DNA of 64,000 nt from Saprospiraceae bacterium (GTDB lineage: Bacteria; Bacteroidota; Bacteroidia; Chitinophagales; Saprospiraceae). Every line of letters begins with the position of its first letter. Position 1 is the stretch's first letter. The DNA is taken from contig JAGFJA010000025.1 of NCBI GenBank assembly GCA_024103005.1, positions 1 through 64,000 on the forward strand, read 5' to 3'. Position numbers and translations under genes: made by a program. The notes beneath the pieces were generated by a model that was given only the letters and a program-made list of their open reading frames with translations, ran no database searches and had not been told where the DNA came from. Positions 46,955-54,783 of this stretch are shown in pieces.

Positions 46955-48598
46955 ATGCGAAAATTACGAAACAACCTGACCCGGGAAATCTTCAGAACAT
47001 TGAACAAACAAATTATTATAACTTCAAACAAAACAACTTTATCAAGTTCCATTTCCCGCAGAGATTTTATTTCACAATCCGCCAAGGGAGCCATTGCAGC
47101 CGGCATAGTATGGACGCTCCCCTCATTTATATCTTCGTGTAAGGTGGACAGACCCCCTTCACATCCTGATCAGCTGCTGGATATCGCCATCCTGGGTGGA
47201 GGAATGGCAGGACTCAATTGTGCCAACCACCTTTTAAGTTCAGGACTGACTTTCAAGGTATTTGAAGGCAGTAAACGATTAGGCGGACGAATACTTACAC
47301 ATTACAATGATTCCATGCAGCTTGGTATCTTCCCTGAATTCGGAGGAGATTTTATCGATTCTGACCATAAGGATATGCTTGATCTGGCAAAAGAATTTAA
47401 TCTTGAAGTAATAGATCTTATCAAGGAACAGGAAGAAAATAACTGGATTAAGGATGTTTATTTTTTCGACAATAGGAAAATATCGGAAAAAGAAGTAATC
47501 AAAGAATTTAAAAAAATAGTTCCGCAGCTTACTAAGGACAAAGCCGCTCTGGGAGAAAACTACGACACGCAGGAGGCTATAAAACTGGACAACACGCCGC
47601 TTTCTGTATATCTGTCCGGATTAAAATGCAAGCAATGGCTTAAAGACCTGTTGGACGCTGCATTCGTTGCCGAATTCGGTCTTGATTGTGACCAACAGTC
47701 CACGCTCAATATGCTGGACTTGATTGAAACAGACACCAATCAAGGATTTAAAGTCTTCGGAGACAGTGATGAAAGGTACAGAATTAAAGGCGGAAACTCC
47801 CTCCTTATCCAAAAACTCAGCGAAAAAATAGGTGACAAAAATATATTACTCAATTATATGGTCACTCAAATAGATCAACAAGAAGACCATACCTACCGGA
47901 TCACTTTCGAAAACGGAGAAACAATCAGATCAAAGTCCGTTGTATGCACGATTCCTTTTACCATATTAAGAAATCTCAAACTCAACCTTAAGGATATGTC
48001 TGAACAAAAACGCATGTGCATCGACCAGCTTGGATACGGAAACAACACAAAGCTTGTACTGGGTTATGACGGACAACCGTGGCGCAGTAAAAAAAATAAT
48101 GCAATGGGCTATCTTTTTACAAAGGACATCACAAATGGCTGGGATGCCAGTGTAAATAAAACCGAAAATAATCCCAACGGAGCTTATGTCGCCTTCTTCG
48201 GCGGAAAATTCTCCCAGCAATTATGCGACGAATCCTTCAAAAATCCAATGGCACCTCCTACCCATGTTTGGCGTACTGAATTACCGGATAAGAGGGTAAA
48301 TGCATTGGTAGATAGAATTGATAAAATATTCGTTCACTCAAAAGAAAAATTCAAAGGTAAACATGTATTTGTCAACTGGATTGAATATCCTTATGTCAAA
48401 GCGAGTTATACCTGTTACAAACCAGGACAGTGGACAACTATGGCAGGTCGGGAAAGTCTTCCTGTCGGGAATTTTTTCTTTGCCGGTGAACATTGTAGCC
48501 AAATGTTTCAGGGATTTATGAATGGAGCAGCAGAGAGCGGCCGGGAAGTAGCCTCCCTGGTAACTTCTAAAATGAAGACAGCAATTCCGGTAAATTAA
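46955..48598 (+). CDS. Tat-exported flavin amine oxidase-like protein
   Basis: The 547-residue protein has a twin-arginine signal: S-R-R-D-F-I-S at residues 34-40, a hydrophobic stretch and a possible lipobox F-I-S-S-C (C62). The oxidoreductase domain follows, with the FAD-binding I-L-G-G-G-M-A-G-L-N (79-88), G-G-R-I-L-T and the C-terminal F-A-G-E-H-C. The family includes monoamine oxidases, protoporphyrinogen oxidases and phytoene desaturase-like enzymes. The substrate cannot be read from sequence. The unusually long stretch before the arginine pair raises the possibility of a later start, but no internal ATG lies in between. It is probably anchored on the outer leaflet of the inner membrane or exported beyond. 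Confidence 0.85.
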   Translation: MRKLRNNLTREIFRTLNKQIIITSNKTTLSSSISRRDFISQSAKGAIAAGIVWTLPSFISSCKVDRPPSHPDQLLDIAILGGGMAGLNCANHLLSSGLTFKVFEGSKRLGGRILTHYNDSMQLGIFPEFGGDFIDSDHKDMLDLAKEFNLEVIDLIKEQEENNWIKDVYFFDNRKISEKEVIKEFKKIVPQLTKDKAALGENYDTQEAIKLDNTPLSVYLSGLKCKQWLKDLLDAAFVAEFGLDCDQQSTLNMLDLIETDTNQGFKVFGDSDERYRIKGGNSLLIQKLSEKIGDKNILLNYMVTQIDQQEDHTYRITFENGETIRSKSVVCTIPFTILRNLKLNLKDMSEQKRMCIDQLGYGNNTKLVLGYDGQPWRSKKNNAMGYLFTKDITNGWDASVNKTENNPNGAYVAFFGGKFSQQLCDESFKNPMAPPTHVWRTELPDKRVNALVDRIDKIFVHSKEKFKGKHVFVNWIEYPYVKASYTCYKPGQWTTMAGRESLPVGNFFFAGEHCSQMFQGFMNGAAESGREVASLVTSKMKTAIPVN

Positions 48599-49207
48599 GT
48601 TCTTTATGAATGAAATGAAACCGTAAAAAAATAATCAGTTACATATTTTGGCTACAGCATTTTGCAGCATCTTCGAAATATCTTTGCTACCCTGGCTTGA
48701 AAAATTGATTCAACAAGGTAAAATAGATGTTATGCTATGAAAAAAAGTCCAAAGCTTACAAAATAAAAAACCCTGCATTCAGAGATGAATACAGGGCCCA
48801 ATTATGAAAACTTCAAATCACCCCACATTTATGGCATGTTTTACTTCCTGCCGGAACATTCATAAAGGTAAAAAAACCCTGCATTCAGAGATGAATACAG
48901 GGCCCAATTATGAAAACTTCAAATCACCCCGTATGAATGGCATGTTTTACTTCCTGCCGGAATAACTTCTTATGCTTTTTAAGAAGTCGTATTTAGTTAT
49001 TTCAACAATACAAAAATAAAAATAGTTTATATCTATTCAAAATTATTAACACTATTTTTACTTTTCATTTCAATTCTTACATTGAAATTGTTCTACATAA
49101 TTTAATTATTGTACAACAACACAAAGATAGGTAAGTCTTTCATTACTTTTTTTGTATTAACATTTTATTTAGTATTGTTTTGATATTTATCAATGTGGCT
49201 TTCAAAT
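48599..49207. other. Intergenic region with two tandem hairpin repeats
   Basis: The 609-base gap between the flavin oxidase (+) and the convergent M1 peptidase (-) contains the two 92-base copies described separately and a further hairpin at 48965-48987 (ACTTCTTA pairs with TAAGAAGT). The rest is AT-rich with no gene. Confidence 0.6.
48765..48962 (-). repeat. Two tandem 92-bp copies, each with a terminator-like hairpin
   Basis: Copies span 48765-48856 and 48871-48962 (period 106 bases). They differ only at four positions near CACATTTAT/CGTATGAAT. Each contains CCCTG-C-ATTCA pairing with TGAAT-A-CAGGG across GAGA. On the minus strand this hairpin is followed by TTTTTT, the form of an intrinsic terminator. 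Read minus-ward, each unit begins TTCCGGCAGGAAGTAAAACAT. The copies may encode small RNAs or a duplicated terminator of the M1 gene. Read plus-ward, each copy holds a frame starting M-N-T-G-P-N-Y-E-N-F-K-S-P (24-26 residues). Confidence 0.75.
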
Positions 49208-50863
49208 TCATTGCTTCTTATAATAGCAATAAATATTAGGATCCCATTTATCAAACTCTGCCTCCAGCTTGATAGACACCGGTTGCTCTGAAGCCTTTAC
49301 CCACTTTCTGCTTCCATCTTTCAACAATAAAAGGACAGGCATCTCGAATCCCGGAATCACATTGGTCCAATGGAGGGTCATGATCTGGTCATTGATCGAA
49401 TAGATTAATGTCGGGATTTGGGTAGTACGCAGGTATTGGTCAAATATCGGTTTCAATTGCAGTCCTGATTGTCTGATCCAGAACTCTTCAATTTCTGCAG
49501 AAGTCACTGTCTGATGAGAATACTTCTTTGTCATTTCCTGTAAAATCGCATAAAACTTATGATCATCGTCAAGAATGGTTCTGATCGTATGAATCAGACT
49601 GGCGCCCTTGTCATAAATATCCCCGGGTGCATCAAAATTCACTCCGTATTTATTTATCAAGGGTACGCGATTCGTGATGATGTGTCTTTGACCTATGACG
49701 TACCTCTGAGCTGCATCCAACCCCTGAGCACATTCGGTATATATGGTCTCCATATAGGTCGTAAACCCTTCGTGGATCCAGCCATCGTTGACATCTGCAG
49801 TTGTAATGCTGTTGCCAAACCACTCATGGCCTGATTCATGTATTAAGATAAAATCCCAGCCAAGCCCGACACCTGTATCACTCCGGTCATCGCCTCTGTA
49901 TCCTCTCATAAACCTGTTACCATAGGCGATTCCACTCTGATGCTCCATGCCGAGATGAGCAGTCTCAATCATCTTATAGCCATCCTCATAAAACGGATAT
50001 GGTCCCGCTTTTTGTTCAAAACATTCCAGCATTTCTATGATTTCAGGGAAAAGTTTTTTTCCTTTATCAAGGTTATAGTCAAGTACATAAAAGGATACGT
50101 CAAGCCCTCCTTTTCTACCCTCATACTCTTCTGATATTTTAACATAATGGGCAATATTCATTGACACATTATAATTGTTAATAGGTTGAGTCACCCGCCA
50201 ATGCCAGGTAGTCTTACCGTCCTTCAGATGAACTTTTTCAATCAGTTTCCCGTTTGCAACAGCTGACAGATCAGAGGGCACCGTATAATACATATCCACG
50301 CCATAATCGGGCTCATCGCTCTGGATGTCTTTACAAGGCCACCAGATACTCGCACCTATTCCCTGACAGGCAGTACTTATCCAGGGACGTCCTTTCTCAT
50401 CATGATTCCAGTCTATACCGCCATCCCATGGAGGTTTGACAGCAACTTTCGGCTTCCCCTTGTAAAATATATTGATGGAATCCACCTTACCGACACGACC
50501 ACGCCCGTTCTTATTGACAAAACAAAATCGTCCTTTCTGTTCAAAGGCAACCGGATCCTTACCGCTTACGATTCCGGTAATCTCAAGCGGTTGCTGGAGA
50601 TCAACCATCATAAGCGTACCTGCTTCAATAACCTTATACCTTATCTGAACCCTGCCCTCTATCTGCTGATGTTCGATATCCACCCGAATATCCAGGGTAT
50701 AATGTTGAACATCCCACCAGTTGCGACCTGCATGATTGGAGCCGGCAAGGCTATCTAATGAAGTAGGAAGGAGCATCTTATTTTTTATTCCCTGGCCAAA
50801 AACAGTGTCTGAACTAATGAACAACAAAACCAACATCCATCCATATTTCATTTTTCTTTTCAT
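49208..50863 (-). CDS. M1-family metallopeptidase (aminopeptidase)
   Basis: The 551-residue protein has a signal peptide (ends T-V-F-G-Q), an N-terminal saddle domain, and a thermolysin-like catalytic domain. The zinc motif is H-E-S-G-H-E-W (H342, E343, H346) with the third ligand in W-I-H-E-G-F-T-T-Y (E365), exactly 19 residues after H346. A G-x-M-E-N-like exopeptidase motif appears as L-G-M-E-H-Q-S-G-I-A-Y. The C-terminal ERAP/HEAT domain of larger M1 enzymes is absent, as is common in Bacteroidota periplasmic members. It would trim N-terminal residues of peptides in the periplasm. A TATATTTG motif at 50937-50944 is the probable promoter. Confidence 0.92.
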   Translation of the reverse strand: MKRKMKYGWMLVLLFISSDTVFGQGIKNKMLLPTSLDSLAGSNHAGRNWWDVQHYTLDIRVDIEHQQIEGRVQIRYKVIEAGTLMMVDLQQPLEITGIVSGKDPVAFEQKGRFCFVNKNGRGRVGKVDSINIFYKGKPKVAVKPPWDGGIDWNHDEKGRPWISTACQGIGASIWWPCKDIQSDEPDYGVDMYYTVPSDLSAVANGKLIEKVHLKDGKTTWHWRVTQPINNYNVSMNIAHYVKISEEYEGRKGGLDVSFYVLDYNLDKGKKLFPEIIEMLECFEQKAGPYPFYEDGYKMIETAHLGMEHQSGIAYGNRFMRGYRGDDRSDTGVGLGWDFILIHESGHEWFGNSITTADVNDGWIHEGFTTYMETIYTECAQGLDAAQRYVIGQRHIITNRVPLINKYGVNFDAPGDIYDKGASLIHTIRTILDDDHKFYAILQEMTKKYSHQTVTSAEIEEFWIRQSGLQLKPIFDQYLRTTQIPTLIYSINDQIMTLHWTNVIPGFEMPVLLLLKDGSRKWVKASEQPVSIKLEAEFDKWDPNIYCYYKKQ

Positions 50864-50936
50864 CTGTATTATTTATCTATTATTGTTATTTAATCAAGAG
50901 AATTTGAAATGAAAATATTCAAAGTTCAATTTTATC

Positions 50937-50944
50937 CAAATATA
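50937..50944 (-). promoter_or_regulatory. Putative -7 element TATATTTG for the M1 peptidase
   Basis: A perfect TAnnTTTG match on the minus strand, 73 bases upstream of the start at 50863. Confidence 0.45.
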
Positions 50945-51055
50945 GATACTATTCAAATCTTATCAGGTAAATGTTTTTAAAAAACTAACGACAAGGTGCC
51001 ATCACTTGTTTCTTTCGCTGAAAACCAGTTGACCGAACGCAGGATAGCCTTAAAA

Positions 51056-51091
51056 CGAAAAGGCTGCCTTTTCCTGAAGGCAACCTTTTCG
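51056..51091 (-). terminator. Hairpin terminator of the three-gene surface-protein operon
   Basis: CGAAAAGG-C-TGCCTT (from 51056) pairs with AAGGCA-A-CCTTTTCG (to 51091), with one mismatch in the stem. On the minus strand it is followed by TTTTAAG, so the T-run is short. It lies 46 bases past the stop of the last gene of the operon. Confidence 0.7.
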
Positions 51092-51137
51092 TAAATAATC
51101 TACATTAACCTTTTTTGATCAATTTTGTGCTTTTATA

Positions 51138-52220
51138 TTAATTGACCTTCACAAATTTTTTCTGCATTGGGAGACTCTCATCTATCACTTTTAAAAAATA
51201 TATCCCACTTGGCAGCCCAGTAATATCCAGATTATTCGGATTATGTGGATCCATTTTTAGCTCCCTAACCTCTTCACCTCGTGCATTCAATAAGGAAACT
51301 TCCATAAACTCACCGGACTTAATGCCGGCAAAGGTAACCGTTGTCATATTGTGAGCAGGATTAGGATATATATCCATTTCAGGATTGTCGTCACATGCTA
51401 TTAAAACGCTAACAAGTCTGGAGTAACTCACTGAACCATCCTTATCTACAGTTTTAAGCCTGTAGTAAACCTTTCCTGCTACCAATCCCTTTACATCCTT
51501 AATAGCATAGTTTTGTGCTTTGGCTACATCTCCGCCCTTTGAAGAAACCTCTCCTACCTTGATAAAGGTTTTGGCATCATATGACCGCTCCACTTCCATC
51601 CGCTCAACATTATTCTCTCCGTAAGTCGTCCATTTTACATCAACTGCCGAGCAATTCTCAGCCTCCGCTGTAAACTGACCCAATGCGATAGGTAGTGGTG
51701 TCGAAACACTAAAATTACCGTAAACACTATTATTATAACCATTATTATCACCAAAATTTCCATAAAAAGATGAATTTACAGTGGCCACTCCACAGATATT
51801 ACAACCCGGAGGCGTAGGAGTGACTGCTTTAAACTTAATAGTAAGATTACATCCCATTTGGTCTTGCATGGTGTCCAACATATTCTTATATACTATTGTC
51901 GTATTATGATTATTACCTGCTGGGTAATCAATATACGTTATCTGCCATGGATTTGGTTTACCATAACAATCATATTCTTCCACTAGCGGATCTACTAAAA
52001 GCACATGATCACTGACTGACATCTGCACATATACATTATTGGGTGGAATATCCACCCCAATATTTACAACTGAAATAATAAAATCACTCTCTTCCCCTAT
52101 TACCAAATCAAATGGAACTATAGAAACAGAGAGAACCTGAAAGTCTGAATTATTACCACCTTGTGCATGAATATTTGAATATCCAAGTATGGCAAATAAT
52201 ATTATTATTAACTTTTTCAT
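51138..52220 (-). CDS. T9SS-exported protein, third gene of the surface operon
   Basis: A 360-residue protein has a signal peptide (ends S-N-I-H-A-Q). An N-terminal beta-sandwich module follows (about 25-180) with I-T-Y-I-D-Y-P-A-G-N-N, V-Y-K-N-M-L and A-V-T-P-T-P-P-G. A fibronectin type III-like module comes next (W-T-T-Y-G-E-N-N-V-E-R-M-E-V-E-R-S), then a clear T9SS tail (I-Y-P-N-P-A-H-N ... P-S-G-I-Y-F-L-K-V). The N-terminal module matches that of the 836-residue neighbour upstream (V-T-Y-T-N-F-S-N-N, V-L-K-N-T-L, E-T-P-T-P-G). It starts 24 bases after that gene's stop and is thus co-transcribed. It is the only one of the three with a recognised T9SS domain. Confidence 0.85.
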   Translation of the reverse strand: MKKLIIILFAILGYSNIHAQGGNNSDFQVLSVSIVPFDLVIGEESDFIISVVNIGVDIPPNNVYVQMSVSDHVLLVDPLVEEYDCYGKPNPWQITYIDYPAGNNHNTTIVYKNMLDTMQDQMGCNLTIKFKAVTPTPPGCNICGVATVNSSFYGNFGDNNGYNNSVYGNFSVSTPLPIALGQFTAEAENCSAVDVKWTTYGENNVERMEVERSYDAKTFIKVGEVSSKGGDVAKAQNYAIKDVKGLVAGKVYYRLKTVDKDGSVSYSRLVSVLIACDDNPEMDIYPNPAHNMTTVTFAGIKSGEFMEVSLLNARGEEVRELKMDPHNPNNLDITGLPSGIYFLKVIDESLPMQKKFVKVN

Positions 52221-52244
52221 CTTATTATAATTTTAGACTATCTA

Positions 52245-54755
52245 TTAATTCTTATAAAAGGTCGATACCAGACTATTATTGAGATTATTAGTTTCTCCAC
52301 CCGAATTATTATATATCGAAGTCGTTAAATTGACTGAACCAAAGTTTCCACCTGTCCTCGTCAATTCTAATCCAATCTGTAAATAACCTCCATCAGGTAT
52401 AACCACCCCAGGCTTAGACGTAAATACGTAGAATAATCCCATATCAACTATATTAAAATCATCATAATCTAAGCTATATGGCGTCCCTAATATAGTCACT
52501 GAGGGCTGGTTTAATACAGTTAAACTAAGTCCTGAAGCTGAGATAAACTTACTCAGACTGAATGTAAACAAACCTGTTGTAGATCCAGTACCAACATTTC
52601 TGATTCGGACAACTATTGTACTTGTGTTCCCTACCGATAAATTTGATATCGATGCAAAGTGCTGAGGTGTTAAATCAGGATAAACACCAGGCTCCGTTAC
52701 AATTACTGCTTCCGGTACTGTCTGACATCCATGTGCATCCTTCACAACTGCCATATAGGTGCCCGCCATCAATCCTGAAAAATAATTAGAAACCTGCCAT
52801 GTCATCCCCCCATCAATACTATATTCATAAGGACTCGTGCCTCCTGTCGCATTTATCGTGATACTCCCATTGTCACAAGACTGACATGTCTCATTTGTAA
52901 TAATATAATTGACAATATCCAATACAGGAGGCTCTGAAATCGTCACAGATGTCGATGTATTACATCCATTATCATCCGTTGTTGTTACCGTGTAGGTCCC
53001 TGCTGTCAACCCTGTTATCAGTGGTGTCACTTCTCCGTTACTCCATAAATAATCCAAAGTTCCGGTCCCGCCCGATGCCAATACCTCTGCAGATCCATCT
53101 GATCCACCATTACAACCAACATCCTGAATATTTACTACACTTATGGTCGGTTGAGGCACAATTTCAACAGTTGTAGTCGTTGAATTTGTACACAAAGTTA
53201 CCGGATCACTAAAGTTATACGTAATGACATACGACCCCGGAGTACTTGCTCCTAAATCTATTTCTCCCGTAGTAGTGTTTAGTGCAATTCCAGAAGTTGA
53301 ACTAAAAGTTCCTCCTGTCTGTCCAACTATGGTTACAGTTGCCGTACCGATTGCACAAAATTGAGATTGAGCGTATGATATAGTCGCGCTTGGTAATGGG
53401 TTGACCTGCAAGTCATATGTAAAAGTAGATGAACATCCATCGCCAGTCGTTACTATATACTGATAGGTACCATCATCCGTCAAAGCAGCCGTAAATGAAT
53501 AACTTCCATTTATAAACGGTGCATCATCCTGGATAAGCGTCCCGTTGAAGATCAAATCGTAGGTACCACTCGGCGCAGCATTCGCTATCTGTACAGTGAC
53601 GGAGTTACCCTCGCATACCGTATATGTGTCTCCGTCAGCTATCGCCGTACCATTCACTGTCAAATCAAACGTTGGCAACGGATTAACCTGCAACTCATAT
53701 GTAAAGGTAGATGAACATCCATCGCCAGTCGTTACTATATACTGATAGGTACCATCATCCGTCAAGGCAGCCGTAAATGAATAACTTCCATTTATAAACG
53801 GTGCATCATCCTGGATAAGCGTCCCGTTGAAAATCAAATCGTACGTGCCACTCGGCGCAGCATTCGCTATCTGCACAGTGACGGAATTACCCTCACATAC
53901 CGTATATGTGTCTCCGTCAGCTATCGCCGTGCCATTCACTGTCAAATCAAACGTTGGCAATGGATTAACCTGCAACTTATAATTAAATATCTGAACACAA
54001 TTGTATTGGCTGGTAACCGTCAACTCGTAATCTCCTGAATCCGACAGCGCTACTGTAAAGTTATATGCCGGATCATTTACATTGCCTATACCAACTGTAA
54101 CTCCTTCGTGTGTCATCACAAAGGTCCCACCTGGTGTTCCTGTCAACTGAACAGCTGCCGCACTACCTTCACATGCAACAACAGTACCACCATTAACAAC
54201 AGGAACTGTATTGTACGTCACCTGATATGACGGCATCGAATCAACATCAAGATAGGCATCGGCACTGTTATTATTCTGCTGTGGATCATAATATGAAGAC
54301 CCAATAACATAGTCCCCATTCGCAATCGCTGAAGCGTCATTCCCAGGGGTTGGCGTCTCTCCAACAAATGGCAATTCTATATTATATCCCTGAAGAGCAC
54401 TTAAATCTCCAAGTGTGTTTTTTAGAACTATCTCTGTCTTATTATTTGAAAAATTAGTATATGTTACTTCAAAGACATTACCATTACCATCTATCGGATT
54501 ATAGCCTGTAATGACTTCAGGTAACAATATCTCTCCGGAAACAGTAACGTGTATTCGAACCTGTCCGGTCGTGATGTCCGTTACCGGATCACCATTGTAA
54601 ACAGACACATACAACGTCCCCTTTTCACACTTGCCTAATTTATAGGGCACAGCACTTACTGCCGGTATTTGCAAATCAACTGACTGACTGAAAAGAAAAG
54701 CACCAGACCAAAGTAATATTACCAGTGTCAGTACAATTTTATATAAATTTTTCAT
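52245..54755 (-). CDS. Large repeat surface protein, second gene of the surface operon
   Basis: The 836-residue protein has a signal peptide (ends L-F-S-Q) and an N-terminal beta-sandwich module (about 25-180) like that of the downstream protein. Ig-like repeats follow, two of which are near-identical 94-residue units (264-357 and 358-451). SprB-type repeats come after (L-W-S-N-G-E-V-T-P, A-G-T-Y-T-V-T-T-T-D) and a 146-residue terminal domain starting V-Y-P-D-L-T-P. The SprB-plus-terminal part aligns with the giant upstream protein, with I-R-N-V-G-T-G and S-V-T-I-L-G at equal positions. No canonical T9SS motif is visible. It sits 28 bases after the giant gene. An adhesin or gliding-surface filament role is plausible but unproven. 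Confidence 0.85.
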   Translation of the reverse strand: MKNLYKIVLTLVILLWSGAFLFSQSVDLQIPAVSAVPYKLGKCEKGTLYVSVYNGDPVTDITTGQVRIHVTVSGEILLPEVITGYNPIDGNGNVFEVTYTNFSNNKTEIVLKNTLGDLSALQGYNIELPFVGETPTPGNDASAIANGDYVIGSSYYDPQQNNNSADAYLDVDSMPSYQVTYNTVPVVNGGTVVACEGSAAAVQLTGTPGGTFVMTHEGVTVGIGNVNDPAYNFTVALSDSGDYELTVTSQYNCVQIFNYKLQVNPLPTFDLTVNGTAIADGDTYTVCEGNSVTVQIANAAPSGTYDLIFNGTLIQDDAPFINGSYSFTAALTDDGTYQYIVTTGDGCSSTFTYELQVNPLPTFDLTVNGTAIADGDTYTVCEGNSVTVQIANAAPSGTYDLIFNGTLIQDDAPFINGSYSFTAALTDDGTYQYIVTTGDGCSSTFTYDLQVNPLPSATISYAQSQFCAIGTATVTIVGQTGGTFSSTSGIALNTTTGEIDLGASTPGSYVITYNFSDPVTLCTNSTTTTVEIVPQPTISVVNIQDVGCNGGSDGSAEVLASGGTGTLDYLWSNGEVTPLITGLTAGTYTVTTTDDNGCNTSTSVTISEPPVLDIVNYIITNETCQSCDNGSITINATGGTSPYEYSIDGGMTWQVSNYFSGLMAGTYMAVVKDAHGCQTVPEAVIVTEPGVYPDLTPQHFASISNLSVGNTSTIVVRIRNVGTGSTTGLFTFSLSKFISASGLSLTVLNQPSVTILGTPYSLDYDDFNIVDMGLFYVFTSKPGVVIPDGGYLQIGLELTRTGGNFGSVNLTTSIYNNSGGETNNLNNSLVSTFYKN
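53403..53966 (-). repeat. Two tandem 282-bp near-identical units in the 836-residue gene
   Basis: Units at 53966-53685 and 53684-53403 each encode 94 residues starting N-P-L-P-T-F-D-L-T-V and ending Q-V. The encoded residues differ only at the end (E/D-L-Q-V), and the DNA differs at a few silent sites, a sign of recent duplication or conversion. Confidence 0.92.
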
Positions 54756-54783
54756 CTTTCTTATATTTATTGTTAAGGTTCAA

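Noticed and set aside
48765-48962. CRISPR array
   Set aside because: Only two long copies with a 14-base spacer and no cas genes; the unit is a hairpin-containing repeat.
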